Of a stretch of DNA of 64,000 bases, positions 9,398 through 20,891 are shown one piece after another. Numbering within the stretch: position 1 is the first letter of the stretch; the number at the start of each line of letters is the position of its first letter. Under the pieces are notes generated by a model that worked only from the letters and a program-made list of their open reading frames with translations, searched no databases and had not been told where the DNA came from. This stretch comes from Symsagittifera roscoffensis (taxonomy: Eukaryota > Xenacoelomorpha > Acoela > Convolutidae): NCBI RefSeq assembly GCF_963678635.1, contig NC_087064.1, positions 13,427,599 through 13,491,598 of the forward strand, in the 5' to 3' direction. The position numbers and the translations under genes are program-made.

Positions 9398-9886
9398 CCA
9401 AATATTTGAAACAATTTTTAAATGCTATGTTTTCACCCGCAAGTGAAAAGTCATTATCCAAACATTGTTTACCAAATGGTAAGATTTAACATTTTGTAGA
9501 GCTTATCGACAACTTATTTCGCACACACCAGTCATCTGTTTTCAGCAAATCATTTTTAAAGTAATCATTTACCCTTGCCGTTGGGAAAGAAGCAAGAATA
9601 GCAGTGTCGTCCGCAAAAGACTTAATTCCGATTTCGAAACACTTTTTATTTATGTCGTTAATGTAAGAAAAAAGGGGTCCAAGAACAGAGCCCTGCGGAA
9701 TTCCGCACGATATTATCTGTGCCTAGAGTACCGTTCGAATTAACAACAAATTGTTGTCTGTTTGTCAAATAACTTAATATCAATTTGTTGAATTTTCCTC
9801 GAAAGCCGTATCGCGCATAATTTTTCAGAAGAATGCAATGGTTAACTGTATCAAATGCCTTTCTTAGATCAATAAAAAGGGCCAAG
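9398..9886 (-). pseudogene. Broken LINE, RT palm region
   Basis: On the minus strand 9885-9658 reads LFIDLRKAFDTVNHCILL, the first catalytic Asp block, and continues into a frameshifted QG/P block. Around 9590-9640 another frame reads KSFADDTAILAS, the FADD catalytic box. At least two frameshifts separate the blocks. The 5' part runs into the assembly gap, so completeness is unknown. Confidence 0.8.
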
Positions 9887-10086
9887 NNNNNNNNNNNNNN
9901 NNNNNNNNNNNNNNNNNNNNNNNNNNNNNNNNNNNNNNNNNNNNNNNNNNNNNNNNNNNNNNNNNNNNNNNNNNNNNNNNNNNNNNNNNNNNNNNNNNNN
10001 NNNNNNNNNNNNNNNNNNNNNNNNNNNNNNNNNNNNNNNNNNNNNNNNNNNNNNNNNNNNNNNNNNNNNNNNNNNNNNNNNNNNNN
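9887..10086. other. Assembly gap of exactly 200 N
   Basis: There are two hundred undetermined bases. The round size suggests a placeholder. The segment right after it is duplicated almost perfectly at 14717, so the join should be treated as unreliable. Confidence 0.97.
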
Positions 10087-12454
10087 GCGCCCAATTTGGA
10101 CTGGGGACAGTCAGTGGGCATGATGATAAGTGTGCGAAGGGTGGTCAGCATGGAGCCGCAGGTGATAGTGATTGCAGGCTCGAATGATCATCTGCAAAGC
10201 AGGGGTTTGTTGTCTCGTCTGACGGATGGCTCGATCCCGAGCAACGAGGTCATAGGAGAGGCGATAATGACATTGCTCAGAGCGATGGTTGAGGTAGAAG
10301 CAGCAGCAAAACAACGTTTCACTCAAAATGTAGTGAAGGTGGTCTTTGTGTTGTCACCTGGGTACGCTGCATTGCCAGAACCCCTTCAGTTTGTGTACAC
10401 GATGGTCACAACGATATCAGAGGGACGATTCAACGTAATAATTCCTGCCCCGAACAGAATAGTGGACCCCAACAACTATTACCCATCCCGATCTGAGCTT
10501 CCTGCCGTTTGGGCTGACATTTCGAATGCCATTCAGGGACTCAAAGATTGTAGCACAACACGGTTGGTGTTGGATGAGGTTCTGGGGCTGGAGCTGTACA
10601 ACTTCGCGAGGTTACTGAAGCTAAGACCAGAGGTAGATGACGATCATCTGTTAGTACAACAGGTGGCTAATGATCTCTGGTTCTGACAGATGGATCACGC
10701 AGAGATTGAACAGGGAAGGACAGTCAGGAAGAACATGACGTCAGCTGAAAAGGATCTCATGGCAATGGCGTTGCGCACGAAGCCGCACAACAACTCATGG
10801 TTTTACTTGTCACCGAGGATGTGTACCTTGGGAGAAGATGCGTTCGAATATGCACCGGCAGTGATCAAGGAGATACACGCGTATCTGAAAAACTTGTTGG
10901 ATGACCGGGAGTTAGCCGGGGGCATGATGTTACAATTCATGCAGGATGTGAACACGATATCGTTGGACAAGTTCCAAGCTAACATACTGGCCACGAGGGC
11001 ACAGTACGATCGATCAGATGCTATCTTGGATGGGATGGGAGTGGGATGGACGCCATCCTTCCTGTCGACGTGCTATCCGAGGGCATCTCGGGAACCTGAT
11101 CGCGAGTTTCGTCAAAGATATCAGGAAGCTGTCGATTGGCCTGATATTAGCCCTGTACGTGACATTTGGTCACGAGAATTTCGTGAAGGGACCTGCGAAT
11201 CTCTTCACCCAAGCATTAGCAGATTTGAGATCGGATGGACTCCTGACTTTGATTGCCATGACCTATGATCGCCTGGGTGATTTGCTTGTGTTGTTGCGTT
11301 ACCCCGAACAACTCCAGGGAACTAGTCGCGAGTTCAACGCGCAGTTGGAAACCGCCTCGCTCAGGAAAATGAAGGACTGGAGGACTCTCCTGCTCCAATA
11401 TCTCCTGCAACAGAACAGAAGTGTCACAGGAGAAGATAAGGTGGCGACGGATGCGGAAGAGTGCAGACAGTATTGTGGCATGCCCTTGCTGACAGATTTG
11501 GCTGTCATGATGCGGATCGATCCGTTGGCTCTGGTTCATGGACTGCGGGAGTTCGTCACGGTGGTGTATGGACCGGTGATGTCCTTCGCATTCCCGGACG
11601 TGCAACCAAGGCGTACAGGAACTCTGTGTTGTATGTCAACCTGGCTCTCAGTTGTAGATTGTTCCGTGCTGAGCTGGGCAGAGCAGAAGGAGCTGAGAGG
11701 ACTGGCAAGCGACGATAGGCTGTTCGGGAGAATAGCGGAGCCGGGTTGGGTGTTGATGGATTTCAACAACAACTTCAAGTGCAGAATGGGCCGCGAAGAC
11801 CTCTTCCATATCCAGTTTAACCCGAAGCTCTGGAATCTGAGACCGGTAGTGAAGGATTCAGGAACGGCAATGAGTGTCCCACTTCTGCCAGAAGCCTACG
11901 CACACGTGAAAAAAAACCAGCAAGCGTGGCTTTCTGGGTCCAGGCCGCTGCCGGACCAATGCCCTCGATATCCACCGATAAGGAGGATGTTGTTGGGAGT
12001 CACATCTCCCATCATTGCCCCTTGCATCGGAGCAGCTCGTGATGCAGAAAGGAGAATGCTGAAGTGGAGTGAAGGGATGGAGCCGCGCTTCATCGGTTGG
12101 AACGTTGCAGCCGCACAAACGTTTGACTTCACATTTCCTGATGCTTGGAGCAGGAAGAAGATCAAGGCACCACCTTCCAGGAGACCGGTGTGAATGATGT
12201 GTATGCCCCCACCGATGATTTATCAAGACTGAGGTGGTCAGGAGAGGTGAAAGTGGTGATGCTGGAAGTGGCAAAAGAGTGCGGAGGAGGCTTATATATA
12301 ACGGTAGAGGACCTGGCACCACATGGCGAGGAGTCGGTGGAATTCCTGGTGAATGATGAGTTGTTCTATCACGCAGGAGACCTGACCGCACCGGCGCGGC
12401 CGGACTCGGGCGTGGACACAAGACAAGGCCCTTCACAGATGGATCAGGACGAGG
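10087..12454 (+). repeat. A1: near-identical duplicate of E1 segment 14717-17083
   Basis: The sequence from just after the gap matches 14717-17083 base for base as far as I can read. The exceptions are three single-base indels: an extra G near 11091, an extra C near 11645 relative to the other copy, and a missing G near 12191. It encodes domain 2 and the following region of the giant ORF and stops abruptly at 12454, where the upstream coiled-coil part of E1 begins. The segment order is therefore A, B, A, C, where a normal element would be B, A, C. Either two elements are joined here or this is a haplotype or assembly duplication. Confidence 0.92.
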
Positions 12455-12476
12455 ACCGTCACACTCAGTCGACTCT

Positions 12477-12747
12477 CTAACAGCTGCTCCTCCTCCCAAG
12501 AGAGTGAGGGTCAACGAAATAGAGATACAGAAGTCGGAGACGATTGAGACGTTGGAGAAAAAAGAGAGAGATCAGAGCGGGCTGTGTGCCAAACTCCAGG
12601 AGTATAGGGCGATAGCTCGAAAAAGAGACGAATGGAAAAAGAAGTACGAGGACCTGCAGGTGGGCCTACAAGGAGGATGAGATAAAGCACCTGACGGAGT
12701 TGTATATGGCAAAGGTGAGCCAAGTGTCATAGGAGGTTCTGGAGACG
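12477..12747 (+). pseudogene. E1 giant ORF, N-terminal coiled coil
   Basis: The frame from 12477 to 12680 encodes a proline patch (APPPKRVRV) and then a charged helix rich in E, K, R and Q (IETLEKKERD, EWKKKYEDLQ), typical of a coiled coil. The frame breaks at a TGA at 12678-12680 and continues after a frameshift (YKEDEIKHLTELYMAKVSQV) to a second stop at about 12730. E2 and E3 have a similar coiled coil in the same place. The true start codon is not visible because the A1 join cuts it. Self-assembly is a likely role but is inferred only. Confidence 0.6.
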
Positions 12748-14705
12748 ATGAAGTCCTCGGAATGGTCCAGGGACACACGCCCCCTGACAAGAGTACAGGA
12801 GCTTTGTACACCAAGAGGACCCGAGGCTCCTCAGCAGGCACAACAGCCTGCTCCCAATCCGAGAAACACGATACCAGACCCTTCTAACACTTATCTCGCT
12901 CCCCAGTTCCAGGAATCATTCAATCAAGTGGCCAGAGCAACCATGGATGAGATTAACAGAACCACTGGACCGACACTGGGTAGGATCATCCCTTCCCAAC
13001 GTCGTGATCACTCATCCAATAGTTCGGAGCGAGCACCCCGCACGGTAGCGTCCTCGGGGACTGCGCATGGCGAAGTTTTTCAAAATCCTCGTGTGGTAGA
13101 CATTAGAAAGAATCTGATGGCACGTCACCAGTTCCCACAAGTGGCCGCGGAGCATCCTCGAGCCTGCCTAAATGATATGAGCTGGAACCCCGCTACGAGC
13201 GACCAAGTAATTCCCCCAGGCAATCGCCACTTGATCATAGGAGACAGTTTGGTGAGGGATCTGAATGAGTTCTTCGTCTATGGTCAGACCACCGCTCTGT
13301 CCTTTGGAGGAGCCTCAGTGGCTCAGGTCATCAAAAGATGATGGAGTTCCAGAGTGAAGATTACCTGGACACGCTGGTGATAATGCTGGGGACCAACGAC
13401 GTCTCGAGGGCCCCAGTGACTCCAGAGAACAAGTGGGAACCTCTATTGGTCTGCCTCCTGAACGAACTAAAGGCGAAGTACAGGCCCAGGATTGTGGTGC
13501 TGTGTACGATACCACAGAACCCGATGGTGGGCACTTTAGTGGCATATTTTATGAATGGCCATGTGACCCGGTGGAACGAGATGACCCGCAGTCTGGTGAG
13601 AAATAACCCTGGCGAGTTGCGACTCTTGGATCTCGAGAACATGTTGCGCATGATTGATCACGTCGCGCTAATCAGAGATGGGATACATTTCAATACCCAT
13701 CAGGGGAGACACTGGATCAATGACGCATTTCAGACGCAGTTGAGGGAAATGGAGCAGGAGTTGAGGGCGACCAGTTATCTGGCTTGGACCAGTTCTACTG
13801 GAGGAGGTAGAATAAGGGGAAGCGTGCCCGAATCCCTTGCCAACCACCTAGGGCCCCTAGCAACGGAGACGGCTACAGCTGCACCCGTAGCTCCGAGCTC
13901 AAACGTAAGTGAGAGGCTAGGGACTGCCCCTCCTCCCAGAACACAACCGCTGGAAAGCCGACTTGGGAGATCGGTTGATCAGAACAGGAATAACTCCCAG
14001 ACCGTGTCTAGGAGGAGTGATCCGCCCGCTACGGCAAACCCTGCTTCGACAGCAGGACCGTCGACGAGCGCCGTGCCGACGGAGGCAGTTGAACCGGGCA
14101 GCATGCTGCTTTGGAACCGCCCAGATCCTAGTCATTGGGGACAATACAAGATGGACATGTCAACGAAGTTGAACATGAACACATTGACGTGTCGGGAGGA
14201 CGCGATGAGAATGATCGGCGGAGAAGGTCCCACAGTGTCGCGATTATATAGGATACTGGGCTTGGATTGGCTGATAGCAGAGCAGGAGCAGTTCAGCTCC
14301 ACGACTACGCTCCGGCACGCAGACCTGAACGGATTGCCTCGGGACAATACCTTTGGACCTCTGAATACCCGATCCCTTACGGACGTCCGCCGGAGGGCCA
14401 GGGAACTAACGCCACCTGCTCGTAAGGGCAAGTTTCTGATAGACAACAAGCCTAACAATAAGCATCACAAGATGTACAGGCAGTTTGCTAAACCACCTGG
14501 TCAGACGCCTGGCGAATATTCAAGAGACTACCCCCGAGCGACCACAGTGGATGGGGATGACAGGAGATACGGGGAACTGATGGCCCCAGTTGGTGACGGA
14601 GTGTTTGCCGCCTATGATCCCTTGGACATGAAAGTTGCCAAGTACCTGATAGTGGCCAGTTCGGATTATCTATACACGCCCGTTCTCTCCTCTGGCCTGA
14701 CGTAA
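12748..14705 (+). pseudogene. E1 giant ORF, SGNH-hydrolase domain with flanking linkers
   Basis: After a Pro/Gln/Ser-rich linker the frame shows the four blocks of an SGNH/GDSL esterase-type fold. They are LIIGDSLVRDL at about 13231 (catalytic Ser in GDS), SFGGAS at about 13300 (oxyanion Gly), IMLGTNDVS at about 13383 (Asn) and RDGIHFN at about 13674 (Asp and His). A single frameshift at about 13338 lies between blocks II and III. In the family these residues hydrolyse esters. SGNH domains are known in ORF1 of some CR1/L2 LINEs, but I know of none in this setting. A long Pro/Thr/Ser-rich linker follows, then the region leading to domain 2. The frame stops at 14703-14705 by what looks like another one-base shift, since E2 and E3 read on. 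Confidence 0.78.
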
Positions 14706-14710
14706 TTTTC

Positions 14711-15316
14711 TTGACGGCGCCCAATTTGGACTGGGGACAGTCAGTGGGCATGATGATAAGTGTGCGAAGGGTGGTCAGCATGGAGCCGCAGGTGATAGTG
14801 ATTGCAGGCTCGAATGATCATCTGCAAAGCAGGGGTTTGTTGTCTCGTCTGACGGATGGCTCGATCCCGAGCAACGAGGTCATAGGAGAGGCGATAATGA
14901 CATTGCTCAGAGCGATGGTTGAGGTAGAAGCAGCAGCAAAACAACGTTTCACTCAAAATGTAGTGAAGGTGGTCTTTGTGTTGTCACCTGGGTACGCTGC
15001 ATTGCCAGAACCCCTTCAGTTTGTGTACACGATGGTCACAACGATATCAGAGGGACGATTCAACGTAATAATTCCTGCCCCGAACAGAATAGTGGACCCC
15101 AACAACTATTACCCATCCCGATCTGAGCTTCCTGCCGTTTGGGCTGACATTTCGAATGCCATTCAGGGACTCAAAGATTGTAGCACAACACGGTTGGTGT
15201 TGGATGAGGTTCTGGGGCTGGAGCTGTACAACTTCGCGAGGTTACTGAAGCTAAGACCAGAGGTAGATGACGATCATCTGTTAGTACAACAGGTGGCTAA
15301 TGATCTCTGGTTCTGA
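14711..15316 (+). pseudogene. E1 giant ORF, conserved domain 2 (NDHL/SPGY)
   Basis: This part reads VIVIAGSNDHLQSRGLL, then VVFVLSPGYAALPEPLQFVYTM, then LVLDEVLGLEL. The same landmarks occur in E2 and E3 (SGMNDHLHAAGLL, SPGYA, LQFVY, VLDEV), so the domain is under constraint. The beta-strand-plus-GSND pattern resembles block III of an SGNH fold, and the preceding IVASSDY could be a changed block I, but the family is not established. There is no ATG at the left end; the frame simply opens after the frameshift at 14706. It closes with an in-frame TGA at 15314-15316, three bases before the next methionine in the same frame. Confidence 0.65.
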
Positions 15317-15319
15317 CAG

Positions 15320-16285
15320 ATGGATCACGCAGAGATTGAACAGGGAAGGACAGTCAGGAAGAACATGACGTCAGCTGAAAAGGATCTCATGGCAATGGCG
15401 TTGCGCACGAAGCCGCACAACAACTCATGGTTTTACTTGTCACCGAGGATGTGTACCTTGGGAGAAGATGCGTTCGAATATGCACCGGCAGTGATCAAGG
15501 AGATACACGCGTATCTGAAAAACTTGTTGGATGACCGGGAGTTAGCCGGGGGCATGATGTTACAATTCATGCAGGATGTGAACACGATATCGTTGGACAA
15601 GTTCCAAGCTAACATACTGGCCACGAGGGCACAGTACGATCGATCAGATGCTATCTTGGATGGGATGGGAGTGGGATGGACGCCATCCTTCCTGTCGACG
15701 TGCTATCCGAGGGCATCTCGGAACCTGATCGCGAGTTTCGTCAAAGATATCAGGAAGCTGTCGATTGGCCTGATATTAGCCCTGTACGTGACATTTGGTC
15801 ACGAGAATTTCGTGAAGGGACCTGCGAATCTCTTCACCCAAGCATTAGCAGATTTGAGATCGGATGGACTCCTGACTTTGATTGCCATGACCTATGATCG
15901 CCTGGGTGATTTGCTTGTGTTGTTGCGTTACCCCGAACAACTCCAGGGAACTAGTCGCGAGTTCAACGCGCAGTTGGAAACCGCCTCGCTCAGGAAAATG
16001 AAGGACTGGAGGACTCTCCTGCTCCAATATCTCCTGCAACAGAACAGAAGTGTCACAGGAGAAGATAAGGTGGCGACGGATGCGGAAGAGTGCAGACAGT
16101 ATTGTGGCATGCCCTTGCTGACAGATTTGGCTGTCATGATGCGGATCGATCCGTTGGCTCTGGTTCATGGACTGCGGGAGTTCGTCACGGTGGTGTATGG
16201 ACCGGTGATGTCCTTCGCATTCCCGGACGTGCAACCAAGGCGTACAGGAACTCTGTGTTGTATGTCAACCTGGTCTCAGTTGTAG
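15320..16285 (+). pseudogene. E1 giant ORF, region following domain 2
   Basis: This is in the same frame as the previous segment across one TGA. It is mostly alpha-helical by composition. Recognisable conserved points are NNSWFYLSPRM (E2 and E3 have FLTPRL), ALYVTFGHENFVKGPANLF (E2: ALYLVYPRYLFNIGPAYMF), LLQYLLQQNRSVTGE (E2: LLEYLLMQNRYLTGE) and VTVVYGPVMSFAFPD. No known family is recognised. The end at 16285 comes from a one-base deletion at about 16272: the A1 copy keeps the base and reads through as STWLSVVDCSVLSW. Confidence 0.6.
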
Positions 16286-17997
16286 ATTGTTCCGTGCTGA
16301 GCTGGGCAGAGCAGAAGGAGCTGAGAGGACTGGCAAGCGACGATAGGCTGTTCGGGAGAATAGCGGAGCCGGGTTGGGTGTTGATGGATTTCAACAACAA
16401 CTTCAAGTGCAGAATGGGCCGCGAAGACCTCTTCCATATCCAGTTTAACCCGAAGCTCTGGAATCTGAGACCGGTAGTGAAGGATTCAGGAACGGCAATG
16501 AGTGTCCCACTTCTGCCAGAAGCCTACGCACACGTGAAAAAAAACCAGCAAGCGTGGCTTTCTGGGTCCAGGCCGCTGCCGGACCAATGCCCTCGATATC
16601 CACCGATAAGGAGGATGTTGTTGGGAGTCACATCTCCCATCATTGCCCCTTGCATCGGAGCAGCTCGTGATGCAGAAAGGAGAATGCTGAAGTGGAGTGA
16701 AGGGATGGAGCCGCGCTTCATCGGTTGGAACGTTGCAGCCGCACAAACGTTTGACTTCACATTTCCTGATGCTTGGAGCAGGAAGAAGATCAAGGCACCA
16801 CCTTCCAGGAGACCGGTGTGGAATGATGTGTATGCCCCCACCGATGATTTATCAAGACTGAGGTGGTCAGGAGAGGTGAAAGTGGTGATGCTGGAAGTGG
16901 CAAAAGAGTGCGGAGGAGGCTTATATATAACGGTAGAGGACCTGGCACCACATGGCGAGGAGTCGGTGGAATTCCTGGTGAATGATGAGTTGTTCTATCA
17001 CGCAGGAGACCTGACCGCACCGGCGCGGCCGGACTCGGGCGTGGACACAAGACAAGGCCCTTCACAGATGGATCAGGACGAGGACGACACCAGGGTAAAG
17101 ACAGAAAGGCCGGGTGAGACGGATCTAGGAGCGTTGGAGAGAGACTTGGTGGAATACCGGTTTAGTGAAGACGACGACGGGGAAGTCGATGGGAGTCTAC
17201 TGCTGATGACGCCATCGTCTTTCATGTCCCCTACTAAAGAGGCGTTGGCCGATTTATCCCCTGTGGATCCAATAAGTCAGGCGAGAGAGTGCCGAAGTAG
17301 GGATCCACAAAGAATGCTCCATGAGTCACCAAGGAGGAGAAAAATTGAAGAATCGATGAGGGTATGCTTCCTGAGTACGCTACCGGAAGAGGAATGGGAG
17401 AGATATCAAAGCGAACTAGAACGCAAGACAGGGGCAACCTGGAGTCGAGTGAACTTCATGGAGAGGTCATGGGACGTGATAAGAAGATACGGGACGCAGT
17501 CCATAATGAAGGTGGGGCTGAACCAACCCATCATGCGTGAGGTCCTGGAGAAGATAATGAACTCCATGGAGTCTGATGTTCTGACCGAGTCAGTTACAGA
17601 GGACAGTGCCGATGACCACCAGGTCACGAAGAAACTACCCGTTAGACGAGCCAAAAAAGGGCTGAAGCGACTGAAAGGAAAAACAGGAAGTCGAGCCATG
17701 AATCAGAGAGTGGTGAAGTCAAAAGCCAGCACAGTGGTGGCCTCTCTGACTAGCGCAGGTCGCTCAGGCGAGAGCGGGCAAGGAGATGGTGCGACACTAG
17801 TCGGGGGAGAAAAAGAGAACCTGATACCCCCTATGCTCTTGGCAGGTCTGACCATAACAGCCACGAAGTCGAAGAAGACTGCACGAACCCTGGAAGACAC
17901 TAAGCTAGAGATGGAAATCATCAGTCAGTGTGGATCTGGAGGACTCGACGATTACAAGCCCTCGCGAACCAACATGGCCCGAATGAAACTGGAGTGA
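16273..17997 (+). pseudogene. E1 giant ORF, central acidic and basic region
   Basis: The segment begins at SVVDCSVLSWAEQKELR, matched in E2 by SVLDGTALNWCRQKELR. Further landmarks are KCRMGREDLFHIQFNPKLWNL (E2 QCRMGGKREG, YPKLWNL) and WNDVYAPTDDLSRL. An acidic stretch around the EDDDGEVDG motif follows, and then a block shared by all copies (WERYQSE ... MKVGLNQPIMREVLEKIM; E2 GTGLDEKARKELIGKM). A Lys/Arg-rich segment (PVRRAKKGLKRLKGK) suggests nucleic-acid binding or nuclear import, which is only inference. It ends at an in-frame TGA at 17995-17997, after which the same frame continues. Confidence 0.6.
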
Positions 17998-18006
17998 CAA
18001 CTCGAC

Positions 18007-18903
18007 GTGGTCGAGTACAGTCGAATCCCTGTGCCGGAATCGGTCCACATGGGAGGCCCAGCAGGGGGTTATGTGGAGATGTTGAAGGCGAGGAACTCCG
18101 CGAGAGGGCACCTGATGGCTTGGAGCGAGAAGCGAGCCATGCAGGAATATCTGAAAGGGCTTACAGAGAACTCTAACCTGAATCGGAAAGAGTACGGCAC
18201 GGTAATGTCCTCAGAGGCGAATGAAATCGGGCTGGAAAGGCTACTGGAAATCTCTTGGTGGGCGGCTCTCCAAAGATACTTCGACGAGACGATGGATGCG
18301 GCTGCAACGGTGGCAGCGTACCTGGCTCATCCGTGCACGAGAACTGACCTGCATGTACGGTCGGCTTGGTGCTTAATGGGCATCAAGAAGGCGGAGTTTG
18401 AAGCCAGTAATGATTTGAAATCAAAGGAACAAGAACTGGAGTTGATGGGAGCCCTGCGAGCATTGATTTCCAAAGACGAATCTGCGATAGCCTGGGCTAA
18501 GCGTAAGGATGCCCTTTGCTTTGTAAGGTTCGTGGTGGATCGCATCCCCACTTCTGTTTTGGGAGAATGCATAAAGATCATTCGGCAAAAGGGAGTTGAT
18601 TGCGAAAGAAACTTCCTTAGGGCACTCCTGCAACTATATCAGGATATGCCATTGGTTGTGCCAAATAGGGAGTCGAACGACATGGAGAGATATCGCAAGT
18701 TGGAAGAATTGAGAAAGTATTTCAACAAGGGATTGAAAGTGAGCCGGGAGTTGATTGAAACAGTCAGGAGACAGAAAGACTTTGCAACACTAGGGAAACT
18801 GAAGTCGTTCCAATATGTGTCTGGCATACCGGGGATGGCGTATAATCCCTTCGTGAATGAAGAAGCGCCAGGGATGCGTACTTCGACTATGAGCAAGTCA
18901 TAG
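18007..18903 (+). pseudogene. E1 giant ORF, helical C-terminal region I
   Basis: This continues the previous frame without a shift. Conserved landmarks are GGPAGGYVEM (also visible in E0), ISWWAALQRYFDETMDAAAT (E2 and E3: LLLEYFEEAMRTPSSAL), HVRSAWCLMGI, WAKRKDALCFVRFVVD (E2 LARRKDATCFLR) and QYVSGIPGMAYNPF (E2 QYVSGVTGTAYNPF). It is predicted mostly helical, with no transmembrane segment and no recognised family. It stops with TAG at 18901-18903; the next segment is in another frame, so one indel is needed. Confidence 0.6.
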
Positions 18904-19706
18904 TGCTCAATTTCTGGGTCGAACGAATCAAGGAGACTGGAATGTTGATGGTGGAACAACCCAAGCTGGGAATCATTTTAGAAGAACGAGTGGTCGAACC
19001 CTCGGTTCCTGAGCTGAAGGGGCAAGGGAGTTTTGATTGTGGTTCTTGGGACGGTCCCTTGAAAACCAGCCTGGTAGCCATGTGGGAACTCATGAAGCCT
19101 TCTTGGTGTCCCCATCCTAATGCCGGTTTAATCTGGGATATGACGGCGGATGTCACGTTAGAATTGGATGATGACGCGAGTCTATATGATCTGGCCATGA
19201 TACACCATCTGCTGGCCATGAGGTTGACGAAGCGGAAGAGCAACCCATCCACGGAACTATCCGAGGAAAGTCCATCGAGCAATTGGTTGGAGCAAGGCAC
19301 ATGCTTGGCTCAACATAGTGGGATGGAAGGACATGTTTGCAACTTGGGACACTGCCTGATTACGCTGAGCGAGCAGCATCGACAACTGGCACAATTGTAT
19401 GGAAGGTTGACCATGTCGGATAAGAGTGGCATGGAGTTGGTCGCGGACTGTCATGGGGTGACGGAGGTAAAATTGACCACAGCGTTGGGATTTTGTAGCA
19501 TGACGAGCTCGATAGAATCGCTTGAGCGCCTGGAGCGTGCCCATGAGCTAGTGACGTCCCTCAGCGTGGAAGTATTCCCTGGAGCACTGCAGACAGAGCA
19601 GAAGATTGGAGGCTGGCGAGAAGCTCTAGAAAATGAAATGAATCTGAAGGATAACGAGGCCTATCATGGATCTGGTGGGTTCAAGCTCCGCCCCATATTG
19701 CAATAG
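18903..19706 (+). pseudogene. E1 giant ORF, helical C-terminal region II
   Basis: Landmarks shared with E0, E2 and E3 are LNFWVERIKET, MWELMKPSWCPHPNAGLI (E2 LLRPSWFPHPYASLIEEI), MIHHLLA (E2 VVHKLIL), ALGFCSMTSSIESLERLERAHELVTSLSVE in part, and WREALENEM (E2 WKVGLEAEM). The CLAQHSG to NLGHCLI stretch has several Cys and His but no clear zinc-finger spacing. It ends in TAG at 19704-19706, where the alignment with E2 indicates another frameshift. Confidence 0.58.
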
Positions 19707-20829
19707 CAGGTATCCTACGCACATGGTGGTGATGGATGCGAGGACGCAGCAGATGTTGATTGATCAAATTTTCTCTGTGCCAAAGTGTGTGAGGTTGGCC
19801 AGAATGTCGGAAAGGTAATATGATCTGTTGGCGAAGATCTTTCGGGCAGTCCCGAAGAGATCTGAAAGCGAGTTGCAAGACGTAGTGGGTGAAGAGTTCA
19901 TGAGGTTGAAAGAAGGTAATGTGAGCGAGTTCCAGAACCAGAAAGCGAGTGGAGCGTTACCCACTGAATTCCCCGTCATGGAAGAGAAAGACGATTTGCA
20001 CAGAATTATGATGGAAGTGGAACCATTGCTGGCAGCCTCAGGGTATCGAACCCGAAGGAACATACTAAGGACCCATGGGGAGTATCCTTGTCACTGTTTG
20101 GCGCAGACGTTATGGTACCCCAAACGCGGGAATCTGATGCTAGTATGGGACGTGGAGGAGTTGTACTCTATGGGGTTGCCCGATCAGAATCAACAAGTAT
20201 CAATCGTGGTGGTTAGTGCCATGCTGGCAGTTAGGTGGTTGGAGGCTAACGCGGACACGAGTGAACAGGAGACGGCCGTGCCGACTCCTGAGCAGCTGAG
20301 TAACGTAAAGATGAGCCGCAAACTGGATCTTTTCAGAACCACCTGCAAGGTGCTGAGAATACCCAAAGCCATTGAAAGAATATGGTCAAGCCAAAGATTG
20401 ATGCCTTGGTTCCGTGCAGTGATGACGTCATGGATGTATGAAAGCGCGAAGCGTCACATGTCGAGAAACACGGAAGCTTATCAATCTTTCCAGCTAGATA
20501 TAGGACCGGAAGCATATAGGAGAGTATTCCTGACGCACAGAAACGCGGTCACCACGGCGGTGAAGCGAGTAGCTGGAGAGCCTTGTGTAACTGAAGATGA
20601 AAAGAAGGAGGTCTTAAGAGCTGACCTAGAACGGAATGTGAGCCTGTGTCTCCACAACAGCTTTTGCGGGAACCGGGAGCAAAAGGTGAATGTAGACTTA
20701 ATACCTTGTTGCAAACCGAGGCTGTTGGAACAAGAGAGTTGGGGCACGGCCCGCAACTCTATGGACATGTTAGAAAAAGTTCTGGAAGACAGTGACGCTG
20801 GAGATCAGGATGGAGAAGCAATGGAATGA
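19707..20829 (+). pseudogene. E1 giant ORF, conserved C-terminal domain
   Basis: After a short frameshifted part (FSVPKCVRLARMS, with E2 FSIPKCVRLAQMS) the frame 19828-20829 runs 333 codons to the natural end. It holds the strongest signatures of the family: GEYPCHCLAQTLWYP, NLMLVWDVEELYSMGLPD, MLAVRWLE, GPEAYRRVFLTHRNAVTT and NVSLCLHNSFCGNRE. All recur in E2 and most in E3. I know no domain with this pattern. Invariant Cys, His, Trp and Asp suggest a folded and possibly catalytic or metal-binding domain, which is inference. The polypurine tract starts 38 bp after the stop. Confidence 0.65.
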
Positions 20830-20866
20830 AGATGATGGAACGAAGATGATGAGTGAAGATGTGAAC

Positions 20867-20891
20867 AAGAAAGGAAGAAAAGGAGAAAAAC
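20867..20891 (+). promoter_or_regulatory. Polypurine tract of E1
   Basis: A run of 24 A/G bases, then C, precedes TTGATTG. E2 and E3 have an A/G tract, then AC, then TTGAGTG at the corresponding place, so this marks the 3' LTR edge. Confidence 0.75.

Noticed and set aside
15314-17997. In-frame TGA codons in E1 read as selenocysteine or programmed readthrough
   Set aside because: Other breaks in the same ORF are frameshifts at unrelated places, and E2/E3 have stops elsewhere; decay or sequence error is simpler.
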